A program made the position numbers and the translations under genes. Shown piece by piece: positions 16,632 through 24,873 of a DNA stretch of 64,000 nt. Position 1 is the first letter of the stretch. Every line of letters starts with the position of its first letter. The stretch lies in NCBI RefSeq assembly GCF_000479045.1, contig NZ_KI518180.1, positions 1 to 64,000 on the forward strand. The letters are read 5' to 3'. Under the pieces are notes generated by a model. That model saw nothing but the letters and a program-made list of their open reading frames with translations. It had not been told where the DNA came from and did no database searches. This DNA comes from Cetobacterium somerae ATCC BAA-474 (lineage in GTDB: Bacteria; Fusobacteriota; Fusobacteriia; Fusobacteriales; Fusobacteriaceae).

Positions 16632-17765
16632 ATGAAAGGAAATAAAACTACAGGAGCTATACTTTTAGCTTGTTCTTTATTGATAGCTTTTATAGCAGGG
16701 AAAGAGTTTAAAAAAATGAGAGAGCCTGAGCCTATTGTAAAAGGAGAGGGAGTTACACAAGTAAAGATGTTAAGTGAGTATTTTCCAGATATAAAAGGAA
16801 CTAATATGGATACTGAAATCTATGTTTTAAAAGGTAAAGAGAAGGGGGGATCTACACTTATTTTAGGTGGAACACATGGAAATGAACCGTCAGGACTTTT
16901 AAGTGCAGTATTATTTATAGAAAATGCTAAAGTTGATAAGGGAACTGTTTATGTAATTCCAAGAACTAATAATAGTGGATATACACATAATGACCCTCAA
17001 GAGGGATCGCCTCAAAGGTTTACAATTAAAACTAAAGATGGAGATAGATGGTTTAGATATGGTTCACGTGCAACTAATCCACTAGATCAATGGCCAGACC
17101 CAGATGTGTATATACACGCAAGTTCTGGACAACAGTTATCAGGAAATGAAACTAGAAATATAAATAGAGCTTATCCTGGAAGGCCTGATGGAACGTCTAC
17201 AGAAAAAGCTGCTTATGCAATAGTTCAACTGATAAAAAATGAAAAGATAGACATGACAATAGATTTACATGAAGCCTCACCAGAGTATCCAGTTATAAAT
17301 GCAATAGTTGCTCATGATAGAGCGATGGGAATTGCATCAAATACAGTAATGAATCTAGAGTTTGAAGATGTGGCAATAGGATTGGAGCCATCTCCTGTTA
17401 GTTTAAGAGGATTAACTCATAGAGAGTTAGGAGATTTTACAGATACATATGCAATTTTAATGGAAACAGCTAACCCAGCTCAAGGTAGATTGAGAGGAAA
17501 AACTAATGAAGCTTTAGTTGTAACTGGTGTTGATCCAACATATGTAAAAGCTCAAAAATTAGGTCGTTTATTTGTACCATTTGATGAGAAAGGGCATCCT
17601 CTTGACGAAAGAGTATCAAGACATGTTGGAAGTGTTGTAGAACTTATAAAAGTGATGGGAGAAAATGAACCTGAAAAAGAGATTATAATAGAAAATGTTC
17701 CCACAATTTTAGAGATAAGAGAGAATGGAATAGGAAATTACTTGAATAAAGTGACAAAAAATTAA
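16632..17765 (+). CDS. M14-type zinc hydrolase, succinylglutamate desuccinylase/aspartoacylase family
   Basis: This 377-residue protein has an N-terminal hydrophobic anchor (residues 8-23), so it is exported or membrane-bound. The zinc site is H82 and E85 in GGTHGNEPSG and H213 in DLHEASPEYP, with a likely catalytic glutamate at E278 in METANPAQG. Family members cleave amide bonds next to a free carboxylate, such as those in N-acyl-aspartate or glutamate. In this cluster a role cutting gamma-glutamyl oligomers outside the cytoplasm is plausible but unproved. Confidence 0.8.
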   Translation: MKGNKTTGAILLACSLLIAFIAGKEFKKMREPEPIVKGEGVTQVKMLSEYFPDIKGTNMDTEIYVLKGKEKGGSTLILGGTHGNEPSGLLSAVLFIENAKVDKGTVYVIPRTNNSGYTHNDPQEGSPQRFTIKTKDGDRWFRYGSRATNPLDQWPDPDVYIHASSGQQLSGNETRNINRAYPGRPDGTSTEKAAYAIVQLIKNEKIDMTIDLHEASPEYPVINAIVAHDRAMGIASNTVMNLEFEDVAIGLEPSPVSLRGLTHRELGDFTDTYAILMETANPAQGRLRGKTNEALVVTGVDPTYVKAQKLGRLFVPFDEKGHPLDERVSRHVGSVVELIKVMGENEPEKEIIIENVPTILEIRENGIGNYLNKVTKN

Positions 17766-17775
17766 GAGGTGAGTT

Positions 17776-18906
17776 ATGGAAACTGTTGTTTTTACTTTCA
17801 TAGGAATATTTTTTATAAAATTAATTTATGAGAAGATATCTTTAGAAAAAGCTAGAAAAAAAATAAAGATAGTTATTCATGTAAATGGAATAAGAGGTAA
17901 ATCAACAGTTTCTAGACTTATTGATGCAGGATTAAGAGATGGAGAGAAAAGAGTATTTACTAAGGTCACTGGAACAGAACCAAAATATATAGATATTGAT
18001 AATCAAGAAAAAAATATAAAAAGAATTGGAAAAGCAAATATAAGAGAGCAGATAAAAACTATAAAAAAAGCTGCAAAGTGCCAAGCAGATATATTAGTTT
18101 TAGAGTGTATGGCTGTGAAGCCAGAGTTGCAAAAGATATCAGAGGAAAAAATTGTAAAAGCAGATATAGGTGTGATAACTAATGTAAGATATGATCATTT
18201 AGATGAGATGGGTGAGAGCTTAGAAAAAATTACGAACTCACTTTGTAATATGATGCCTAAAAATGGAATTTTAGTAACTGGAGAAGAGAAAAATTTAGGT
18301 ATAATTAAAGAGAAAGCTGAATTAAAAGTAACTAAAGTTTTATTCATGGATGAATTAAAAGATGAGTATAAAGAGATAGACTTTATAGAAAATGTAGCAG
18401 TAGCTTTGAAAGTCTGTGAATGTTTAGGTGTAGATAGAGAAGTAGCATTAAAAAGAATGAAAAAATATAAAAAAGACTCTGGAGTTTTAAAAGAGATAAA
18501 ATTTCTAAACTCTCAAGGTAAAAAAATAAGTTTTATAAATCTTTTAGCAGCCAATGATCCTGATTCTAGTGAGAAGATTATAAAAAATTTTGAGAGTGAA
18601 GAGTTATGGACTAGAAAAAAATACCTTATGGTTAATAATAGAAGAGATAGATTAAGTCGATTAGAGCAATTTGTAAATTTTGTTGAAAAGCATGAGAAAA
18701 AATTTGAAAAAATATTTATCTCAGGTGAGAGCATAAATATTTTTTATAAGAAACTTAATAAAAATATGAATAAAGTTGAAGTTTTGAAAAACATAGAGCA
18801 ATTCGATATTTTAGCTGAAGATTCAGTTATTTTTGCAGTGGGGAATATATGTGGGAAAGGAAAAGAGTTGTTAAAAGAGATTGAAAGTAGGGGTATAGAT
18901 GAATGA
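17776..18906 (+). CDS. pgsB: poly-gamma-glutamate synthase PgsB/CapB
   Basis: The 376-residue protein matches the CapB/PgsB length of just under 400. An N-terminal membrane segment (residues 3-17) is followed by a Mur-ligase-like P-loop, HVNGIRGKST (35-44), the ECMAVKPE motif near 110 and TNVRYDHLDEMG near 135. It would activate glutamate with ATP and add it to the gamma-carboxyl end of a growing chain at the inner face of the membrane. Its stop overlaps the pgsC start by 8 bp, indicating coupling. No PgsA/CapA gene is in the cluster. Confidence 0.92.
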   Translation: METVVFTFIGIFFIKLIYEKISLEKARKKIKIVIHVNGIRGKSTVSRLIDAGLRDGEKRVFTKVTGTEPKYIDIDNQEKNIKRIGKANIREQIKTIKKAAKCQADILVLECMAVKPELQKISEEKIVKADIGVITNVRYDHLDEMGESLEKITNSLCNMMPKNGILVTGEEKNLGIIKEKAELKVTKVLFMDELKDEYKEIDFIENVAVALKVCECLGVDREVALKRMKKYKKDSGVLKEIKFLNSQGKKISFINLLAANDPDSSEKIIKNFESEELWTRKKYLMVNNRRDRLSRLEQFVNFVEKHEKKFEKIFISGESINIFYKKLNKNMNKVEVLKNIEQFDILAEDSVIFAVGNICGKGKELLKEIESRGIDE

Positions 18907-19327
18907 AACTATAGTTATAATTGGGGTATTATTAAGTATTTTATTTTATGAAGTAAGTGAACTATCTCCTGGTGGACTTATAGTTCCTGGTTATTTTGCA
19001 CTTTTTTCAAATGACTACAAAAGAATAGTTGTAACAATATTAGTTGCATTTTTTGTATTAATAGTTGTGAGGTTTTTAGAAAAATATCTCATAATATATG
19101 GAAGACGTAGATTTGCAATATATATTATAATAACTTTTTTACTTAAAAGATTTATAGGAGAGTTAGATTTTGAGATTTTAATTGGAGGAGAGGTAATAGG
19201 ACTTCTTATACCTGCAATTTTAGCTCAAGATTTAGATAGAAATGGAGTAAAAAAGACTTTGCCAGCACTTCTTATATTAACAGGAGTTATAAAAAGTATT
19301 ATTATAATAAGTGGGAGTTTTATATGA
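18899..19327 (+). CDS. pgsC: poly-gamma-glutamate biosynthesis protein PgsC/CapC
   Basis: This 142-residue, nearly all-membrane protein has about four to five helices, close to the 149 residues of the Bacillus protein. The opening ELSPGGLIVPGY motif is the CapC hallmark. It forms the membrane part of the synthase with PgsB. It overlaps both pgsB (8 bp) and the next gene (4 bp), so the three products are likely made in fixed ratio. Confidence 0.92.
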   Translation: MNETIVIIGVLLSILFYEVSELSPGGLIVPGYFALFSNDYKRIVVTILVAFFVLIVVRFLEKYLIIYGRRRFAIYIIITFLLKRFIGELDFEILIGGEVIGLLIPAILAQDLDRNGVKKTLPALLILTGVIKSIIIISGSFI

Positions 19328-20283
19328 AAAAATATTCATTATATTTATTAGCAATTTTAGTTGGAATATGTTTAATCTTAGGGGATATGGAGTTTGGAGA
19401 TAAGCATGAAGGTTTTGATGAGATGTTAGAAGCTAAAAATTTAATGGTAAAACTTTCTAAAGAGATATACAGTGAAAAGATAAACAGAGCAATTAATATT
19501 GATAAGAAATTAGATATTTTAGAAAGTGGTTTGATAGGAGAAGAGTTCACAGGAATAACAACAACATTAGGAGATTTAGATAGTAAGAGAATATCTACAA
19601 ACCCAGAGTTTGCAGCTTATTTTGTGAAAAAATTGAAAAATAAAGGATTGAAAAAAGATGATGTTGTATATGTAAATATGTCGAGTTCATTTCCAGGTCT
19701 TAATCTGTCTTTAATATCAGCCTTAGATACTCTCAATTTAAGGGGAGTTATAATAAACTCCATAGGTTCATCAATGTATGGTGCTAATAACGAAGAGTTT
19801 ACATTTTTAGAAATGATAAATTTTTTAAAATCTAAAAATATGATAAAAAATAGTGTAGAGCTTTATACGTTAGGTGGAGATGCAGACGAAGGATTAAATT
19901 TCGATGAAGATGTGAAAGGGCACTTAGTAGAGAGATTAAATGAGATAGATATTCCAAAATTAGATTTTAAAGATTTAAATGACAACATAGGGAAAAGAAT
20001 AGCTTACTATGAAAAATATCCAAATCCAAAGTATTTTATAAATATTGGTGGGAATTTAGTTTCTACTAAGTTAGAAAAGTATTATGAAAGTTTAGGAATT
20101 CCAACTTTAACTATGTTAAATATTAAACAGATAGCTCTTGCTAATGGAATTTCTAATGTTAAAAATACAAAGCAACTATATGAAAAGTCTCAAAATCTTA
20201 TATTTTATTTTGGGATTATATTTGCCTTTATAGGGTATATTTTGAAGATATTTTATAAAAATAAAAAATCCATTCGTTATTGA
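19324..20283 (+). CDS. pgsW: poly-gamma-glutamate system protein PgsW
   Basis: The 319-residue protein has one N-terminal and one C-terminal membrane segment (about residues 4-19 and 296-313) around a soluble domain. It overlaps pgsC by 4 bp. Genes of this type directly follow pgsB and pgsC in several bacteria and are annotated PgsW; their biochemical role is unknown. The motif VYVNMSSSFPGLN and a TLGGDADEG loop are visible, but no catalytic assignment can be made. It ends the cluster at a bidirectional terminator. Confidence 0.8.
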   Translation: MKKYSLYLLAILVGICLILGDMEFGDKHEGFDEMLEAKNLMVKLSKEIYSEKINRAINIDKKLDILESGLIGEEFTGITTTLGDLDSKRISTNPEFAAYFVKKLKNKGLKKDDVVYVNMSSSFPGLNLSLISALDTLNLRGVIINSIGSSMYGANNEEFTFLEMINFLKSKNMIKNSVELYTLGGDADEGLNFDEDVKGHLVERLNEIDIPKLDFKDLNDNIGKRIAYYEKYPNPKYFINIGGNLVSTKLEKYYESLGIPTLTMLNIKQIALANGISNVKNTKQLYEKSQNLIFYFGIIFAFIGYILKIFYKNKKSIRY

Positions 20284-20296
20284 ATGGATTTTTTTA
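20263..20296. terminator. bidirectional terminator between pgsW and the pilin-like gene
   Basis: AATCCATTC (20267-20275) pairs with GAATGGATT (20282-20290), flanked by A- and T-runs. It includes the pgsW stop and lies 4 bp from the minus-strand stop at 20300, serving both convergent units. Confidence 0.85.
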
Positions 20297-20299
20297 TTA

Positions 20300-20617
20300 C
20301 TAGTTATACATTACTCTTACAGTAACTTTACCTTTTAAATTATTTTGTTTTGAATTTAAAACTAATTTTCCACTTATATCTTTTTCATTGTATGACTTAA
20401 TATTATTAAGTTCTTTAATATAAACTTTAACTTGTTCCTCTTTAGAGTTATCTAATTTAAAATTAAGAACATCTTCATTTGACATTTTCTTAATTTCTAT
20501 TTTACTAGGGTTTATTAAATTTAATCTTGTAGAAATATCAATATTTGCATTATTGTTTGAACCAAGAGTAAAAATAAAATTTAGCACAAAAAAACTAAAG
20601 AAATAGAATTTCTTCAT
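20300..20617 (-). CDS. small secreted pilin-like protein under its own riboswitch
   Basis: The 105-residue protein has a signal peptide (cleavage near residue 18-20). The mature part is about 85 residues of predicted beta-strands ending in KGKVTVRVMYN, the alternating pattern that closes the major pilin and the large adhesin of this locus. The start follows TAAGGAGGATTAAA. It is the only gene after the second c-di-GMP riboswitch and promoter, so it is regulated separately from the main operon. A minor pilin, tip or terminator subunit is the likeliest role; homology is too weak to be sure. Confidence 0.6.
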   Translation of the reverse strand: MKKFYFFSFFVLNFIFTLGSNNNANIDISTRLNLINPSKIEIKKMSNEDVLNFKLDNSKEEQVKVYIKELNNIKSYNEKDISGKLVLNSKQNNLKGKVTVRVMYN

Positions 20618-20674
20618 TTTAATCCTCCTTAAAATTTAATAATAAAACTAAAATTAAATTAAAATTAAATTAAA

Positions 20675-20698
20675 ATAAAGTAGTATTCACTTCTTTAT
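20675..20698 (-). promoter_or_regulatory. possible expression-platform hairpin of riboswitch 1
   Basis: On the minus strand ATAAAGAAGT pairs with ACTACTTTAT (one mismatch) around a GAAT loop, followed by a broken T-rich run. It lies between the aptamer and the gene at 20617, where a terminator or regulatory hairpin is expected. The U-tract is interrupted by A's, so termination would be weak. Confidence 0.45.
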
Positions 20699-20699
20699 A

Positions 20700-20775
20700 T
20701 ACTGCAACTGGCTGCCATTTTAAAGGCCCTATAGCTTTGCGTCACACAGTTTCCCATGCTTTGCCTTTATTTTAA
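20700..20775 (-). ncRNA. c-di-GMP-I (GEMM) riboswitch 1
   Basis: Read on the minus strand, the region contains the GEMM core: GGCAAAGC, a P2 stem-loop with GAAA tetraloop (CATGG-GAAA-CTGTG), the near-invariant GACGCAAAGCTATAGGGCC (20745-20725) and the closing ATGGCAGCCAGTTGC. These are the conserved parts of the c-di-GMP-I aptamer, including tetraloop and receptor. It lies between a good promoter and the pilin-like gene at 20617. It shares its GCAAAGCTATAGGGCCT core with riboswitch 2 upstream of the main pilus operon. Confidence 0.9.
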
Positions 20776-20800
20776 TTCTTCCAAATTAACCTACAATAAA

Positions 20801-20830
20801 ATTGTACTATATTGTTATTTCATTTGTCAA
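20801..20830 (-). promoter_or_regulatory. promoter of riboswitch 1
   Basis: On the minus strand TTGACA (20830-20825), an 18-bp spacer and TACAAT (20806-20801) form a promoter directly ahead of the aptamer and just past the stop of the preceding gene. The pilin-like gene is therefore transcribed on its own. Confidence 0.7.
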
Positions 20831-20852
20831 TAGCAGAAGAAATACAGCTAAA

Positions 20853-21296
20853 TTAATATTTTCCAATGATTCCTATACCTATTTCATTTAATATTATTGT
20901 TTCTTCATCTAAAAGAGATTTAGAATCATTAGGAAGTTCCTTAAAAATTATATAACTTTTATAATTTTCACCTTTATTTAAGATATCTATTTTGTTATAT
21001 ACCAATTTTATTAATTTTTCCTCTTTTGATTTTAATATTATAAATTTTGGAAAACATTGAAGCATAGATTCTAAACTATTATTTTGAAACTCCTCTGGAG
21101 TCTCAAAATATGTTAGAAGTTTAACTGTTTTATCTCCGTTATTTATAAGATAAATATCTTTAACAGAATTATTATTTAAATCTAACTCTATCTTTGTAGG
21201 AGTTATAGATAAATTAAATTCACTTGATAATATGATAGTAGAAAAAATTAAATATATAAATAATAATTTTATGTGGAACACTCTCCTTTTAGCCAT
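20853..21296 (-). CDS. short chaperone-like secreted protein
   Basis: The 147-residue protein has a signal peptide (to about residue 25). The mature part starts NLSITPTKIELDLNNNSVKDIYLINNG, the opening beta-strands of a PapD-type N-terminal domain, and includes KLVYNKID like the chaperone G1-strand region. At half the length of the two full chaperones in this locus, it would hold only the first Ig domain. The start is 5 bp after the EAL stop with no clear ribosome site; a GTG at codon 6 sits immediately after AGGAGA, too close for normal spacing, so the exact start is uncertain. Confidence 0.6.
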   Translation of the reverse strand: MAKRRVFHIKLLFIYLIFSTIILSSEFNLSITPTKIELDLNNNSVKDIYLINNGDKTVKLLTYFETPEEFQNNSLESMLQCFPKFIILKSKEEKLIKLVYNKIDILNKGENYKSYIIFKELPNDSKSLLDEETIILNEIGIGIIGKY

Positions 21297-21301
21297 AAGT
21301 T

Positions 21302-22009
21302 TTATAGAGCTAACTCGTTTTCTAGAATTGGTTTTCCCATATAGTAACCTTGTACAAAATTAACACCAATCTCTTTAATAAAATCAAATTGTTCTTTAGT
21401 TTCAATTCCTTCAATTGTAATCTCGTGTTTCATTGTTTTTAATAGAGATACAATTCCTTTATAAACCTCTTTTCCTAAAGGACAATTAATATCTTTTAAT
21501 AAACTTCGATCAATTTTAACTTTATTAATTTGAGTTTTTAAAAGAGTTTCCAGACTAGAGTTTTTCATAGGAAAATCATCCATGACAACCTTTATTCCTA
21601 ATTTATTTAGCTGATTGATTCTAGTAATTAATTTTTTATAGTTAAAATCTCCTCTTTCAGTTAATTCAATTTCTAGATTAGATAAGTTACATTTTAATAG
21701 ATTTACTTTTTCAAGAAATTCGTCCATTAAAATTGTTATTGGTGAAATATTTATTGCTATTTTTTTTCCATCTTTTAAATATTTTTCAATTTTTTTTAAA
21801 ATTAAAAAATCTAGTTCGTGTATAGTGTCTTGTTTTTCTAAAAATTTTATCACTTTTATTGTAGAAATAACATCATTATCTTTATTATAAAATCTCGATA
21901 AAACCTCATAACTCTTTATTTCCCCGTCTAAAGAATATATCGGTTGAAAAGCAACTTTTAAAATATCTTCTAAATTAAGTTTTAAAAGATTTTCCAATTG
22001 TTTATTCAT
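21302..22009 (-). CDS. EAL-domain c-di-GMP phosphodiesterase
   Basis: This 235-residue protein is a stand-alone EAL domain with no membrane segment or sensor. The EAL signature reads EVL at residues 35-37. The remaining catalytic set appears intact: N87 in INIS, E115 in ELTE, D144-D145 in MDDF, K165, E200 in IEGIE and Q220 in QGYYMGKP. It should therefore hydrolyse c-di-GMP to pGpG in the cytoplasm. The ribosome site is GGGGGA. It lies within the pilus operon controlled by a c-di-GMP riboswitch, so its product could feed back on its own transcription. Confidence 0.9.
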   Translation of the reverse strand: MNKQLENLLKLNLEDILKVAFQPIYSLDGEIKSYEVLSRFYNKDNDVISTIKVIKFLEKQDTIHELDFLILKKIEKYLKDGKKIAINISPITILMDEFLEKVNLLKCNLSNLEIELTERGDFNYKKLITRINQLNKLGIKVVMDDFPMKNSSLETLLKTQINKVKIDRSLLKDINCPLGKEVYKGIVSLLKTMKHEITIEGIETKEQFDFIKEIGVNFVQGYYMGKPILENELAL

Positions 22010-22041
22010 ATTGTCCCCCAGTATTGATGTATTTTCTATAA

Positions 22042-23595
22042 TTATTTTAGTTCTATATTTAAATAAAATTGTCCTGTATGTTCACCTTCGATAGCTTCAC
22101 TAGTGTTTGTAAGTGTACTATTTAATATGAAATAGCTATTTCCAGTAGATGTTTCTTTTTGCTCAGGAGTTACTGAAAAATTGCTAGCTATAATTTTAGA
22201 ACTTTTATTTTCATTTTCAAGCTCTACTTTATCCATAGCTGGAACTAGAGTCAATTCTTTACTAGATAAATTTTTTATAACTATTTTAGAAGTAGCAGCT
22301 TTTGAGTCATCACCTTTTAAAACTGTTCCAAAATCTAAAACTTCTTTAGACACAATTTCAAAAGTTGGAGTATTTATCTTTCTAAACTTTATTGGTGGAT
22401 ACTCAATAGATAATGTATTCCCAAATTTATCATTTGGAATATTTATGTTTTTCTCTGAATGTCCAGGACCTGTAGAACTAGGAATTAAAGATATATTAAG
22501 ATTATTTCCAGTATATGGTATATCAATAGTATCATTTCCATTATTAATAGGAAGATAAGCATATTCTATAATTTTTTTTATTACTTGTTGTGGAATAGCT
22601 ATTTTCAACTCGCCACTAATTGTTGCTGCTGCTAAAGTCACAAATCTTTCAGTATCATCAATTCCTAAGTTACCAGTTAATTTTTTTCTAAAGAAGGGAG
22701 TGTTAATCTCTTTCAAATAAGGATAAATTTTGAAGTTTTCTTCATTAATATTTAGATAAATGTTATTGATTTCCTCGGGACCATTAACATTAGTATTGTC
22801 GCTTGAACTATTTGTTACGGTGTATCCCCACTCTGAAATACTTCCTATTCCTATAGCAGAAAGTAGTTTTGCACTACCATTAGTACTACCTATCGTTTCT
22901 AAAGAAATAGTTCCCAGAGAAATAGTGTAATATCCGTTTTCGTATGTAATTATATTTTCATCTATTGTATAATCTTTTAATTTACTAGTGTATCTAAAGT
23001 ATGTATTAAAGTCATTATACGTAGATTCCTTATTCTCAATAAACTCAGCTCTGTAAATCTTTTCAACTAGTCCTGTTTTGTTATTAATTACTCCTAAATA
23101 GAATGTTTCAGGCTTTAAATCATAGGATACCTCTAAAACCTTTTCTCTGTTTTGTTCAATTAGACTATAACTTATATTTTTTAGTTTGATTTTTTCACCA
23201 TTTCTTAATTTAACTCCTTGTTCGAAAACTCTATTCATTTTAAACTTCTCATTTTTTTTCATATAAGTTGCAGCATTGTCTAAATTTTCTAAAATAAAAA
23301 TCTCATAGTTATTGCTATCAGTTACAATCTTCTTTTTTTCTGCAGCTTTTTTTAAATCTTTAAAATCAAAAATTATTTTATTTTCGTTCTCATATATTAC
23401 CCCAGTTATTTTTTCTGTTTTTATTTTTAGAACTTCAATATCTAAATTAGCTTTCTCTCTTTGTGGAAGAGCTTCAATTGTTGTAACTTCATTTTTTGAA
23501 AAGCTAGTTAAGAAAATACAGATAAAGAAACTGAAATTAATTAAAAATTTATTTATCCCCCTCACTCTCCCCGTTTTGTTTTTTATTTTCCTCAA
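22042..23595 (-). CDS. large exported pilus-associated protein, probable tip adhesin
   Basis: The 517-residue protein has a hydrophobic signal near residues 17-32. It reads as an N-terminal domain (about 40-230), a long central beta-rich region and a C-terminal pilin-like domain (about 410-517) with the DFGTVLKG strand and the closing GEHTGQFYLNIELK strand. This order, binding domain then pilin domain, is that of two-domain tip adhesins. The reading frame opens with TTG at 23595, overlapping the LysM gene by 47 bp. A GTG at codon 11 is the alternative start; no ATG is available before residue 90. The receptor cannot be predicted. Confidence 0.65.
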   Translation of the reverse strand: MRKIKNKTGRVRGINKFLINFSFFICIFLTSFSKNEVTTIEALPQREKANLDIEVLKIKTEKITGVIYENENKIIFDFKDLKKAAEKKKIVTDSNNYEIFILENLDNAATYMKKNEKFKMNRVFEQGVKLRNGEKIKLKNISYSLIEQNREKVLEVSYDLKPETFYLGVINNKTGLVEKIYRAEFIENKESTYNDFNTYFRYTSKLKDYTIDENIITYENGYYTISLGTISLETIGSTNGSAKLLSAIGIGSISEWGYTVTNSSSDNTNVNGPEEINNIYLNINEENFKIYPYLKEINTPFFRKKLTGNLGIDDTERFVTLAAATISGELKIAIPQQVIKKIIEYAYLPINNGNDTIDIPYTGNNLNISLIPSSTGPGHSEKNINIPNDKFGNTLSIEYPPIKFRKINTPTFEIVSKEVLDFGTVLKGDDSKAATSKIVIKNLSSKELTLVPAMDKVELENENKSSKIIASNFSVTPEQKETSTGNSYFILNSTLTNTSEAIEGEHTGQFYLNIELK

Positions 23596-23869
23596 AGTAT
23601 AATATCTGTCCTGGATAAATATCCCTACTATTTTTTAGATTATTTATTCGAAGTAGCTCTTCTAAAGGTATTCTATACGAATTGGCAACCTCTTCCAAAT
23701 GCTCTTTTCCTTTAATGACATAGTAATTTTTACTGTTCGAAGGATCCCCCTTGCCTATTCCAATAACTAATGTGTTTTTTTCTTTTATTTTTATATCATA
23801 ATTCAAATGAGAATTTCCTAAAACAAAGGAATTTAAAATAAAAATTCCCATAAAAATTTTATATATCAT
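23549..23869 (-). CDS. exported LysM-domain protein
   Basis: This 106-residue protein has a signal peptide (cleavage near residue 18-20) and one LysM domain at residues 49-92, with YYVIKGKEHLEEVAN, the LLRINNL motif and IYPGQILYF. LysM binds peptidoglycan. In the middle of a pilus operon it may anchor or position the assembly system at the cell wall; I do not know a standard chaperone-usher system with such a part. Its start overlaps the previous gene by 11 bp. Confidence 0.8.
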   Translation of the reverse strand: MIYKIFMGIFILNSFVLGNSHLNYDIKIKEKNTLVIGIGKGDPSNSKNYYVIKGKEHLEEVANSYRIPLEELLRINNLKNSRDIYPGQILYFEENKKQNGESEGDK

Positions 23870-24305
23870 TTATGTTCCCCCTTTTCTTATATTGAGATAC
23901 AATAATAGGAATATATCCTACATATTCTCCTTCAATATCAATAACTTCCCCTTTATTAATATCTTTTCTATCTAAAACAGCGTAAAAAGCAAATTGCTCT
24001 CTCTCTTTAGTTATGATTATCTCTTTTTTAGATGATTCCATTCCTAGCTTTTCTACCTTTAGCCATTTTCTACGATTAGTCATAAGATTATACTCTGGAA
24101 ATTCAAACATTATTTTTTTCCCAAAATCTTCCTCTTTATTATCTGTAAAAACTTCAATGATTCCCTTTCCTAGAATTTTATCTTTGTCTAAATGAGTAGT
24201 ATTGATGCTTTTAAATCTCATAGGCTCAGCTATTCTAACCTTTATTTCACTAAAAGTTAACTTTTGAATACTAAATAGAAATACTAATAAAATTAATTTT
24301 TTCAT
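23859..24305 (-). CDS. exported pilus-locus protein of unknown function
   Basis: The 148-residue protein has a signal peptide (to about residue 19) and a beta-rich mature part starting KVRIAEPMRFKSINT. The opening resembles the N-terminal donor-strand region of small beta-sandwich subunits, but no family is recognised. It lies 2 bp after the 183-residue gene and overlaps the LysM gene, so it is made with them. A minor subunit or periplasmic accessory protein are both possible. Confidence 0.6.
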   Translation of the reverse strand: MKKLILLVFLFSIQKLTFSEIKVRIAEPMRFKSINTTHLDKDKILGKGIIEVFTDNKEEDFGKKIMFEFPEYNLMTNRRKWLKVEKLGMESSKKEIIITKEREQFAFYAVLDRKDINKGEVIDIEGEYVGYIPIIVSQYKKRGNINDI

Positions 24306-24307
24306 AT

Positions 24308-24859
24308 CTATTTCCCATCCCTAACTTCAACTGTTATATAAACTCTTTTTCTATGTAGTCCCTCTTTTGTAATGTTTGAACCATCAATACTTAAAATATT
24401 ATCATCGACAACTTTTTTATTTATATATTTAGGTGAGTATATTCTAGTATCAATATTTCCATCATTATCTAAATCTAACTCTTTTTGAGAATACTTTAGC
24501 ATATAGTAATCTTTTTTCTCAGGCTCTTTATTCATCTCAATTTCAAATGGAATATCAAGTTTTTGATTATCAATAACCATAGCTTTGATTTCAACATCTG
24601 ATATAATTTCTAAAGGTACTATAACTTTAACTTTACTCTCCATCATAACAGTAGAGATTTTTTCTAAAACCCAAACATCTTCATTTTCATCAACTTTTTC
24701 CACTGGTGAAGCAGGAATTAGTGGAATCATAGGCATTGATAGATTTGAGTTAGCAACTGGAGGTCCCATTGTTTCATCTGAAGGAAGTGTCATTATTCCC
24801 TCAGATGAAAAAACTACCAGTTGTGTTAATATATAAAAAAGTATAAATAAAACCTTCAT
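24308..24859 (-). CDS. exported proline-rich pilus-locus protein of unknown function
   Basis: This 183-residue protein has a signal peptide (to about residue 19), a low-complexity Pro/Ser/Met-rich segment (residues 20-55, with PMIPLIPASP) and a beta-rich C-terminal part. DLDNDGNIDTR near residue 132 looks like a calcium-binding loop of the DxDxDG type. It follows the usher gene by 14 bp. No family is recognised; the flexible linker plus folded domain suggests an envelope-spanning accessory protein. Confidence 0.6.
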   Translation of the reverse strand: MKVLFILFYILTQLVVFSSEGIMTLPSDETMGPPVANSNLSMPMIPLIPASPVEKVDENEDVWVLEKISTVMMESKVKVIVPLEIISDVEIKAMVIDNQKLDIPFEIEMNKEPEKKDYYMLKYSQKELDLDNDGNIDTRIYSPKYINKKVVDDNILSIDGSNITKEGLHRKRVYITVEVRDGK

Positions 24860-24873
24860 ATTTTACCCCTATT

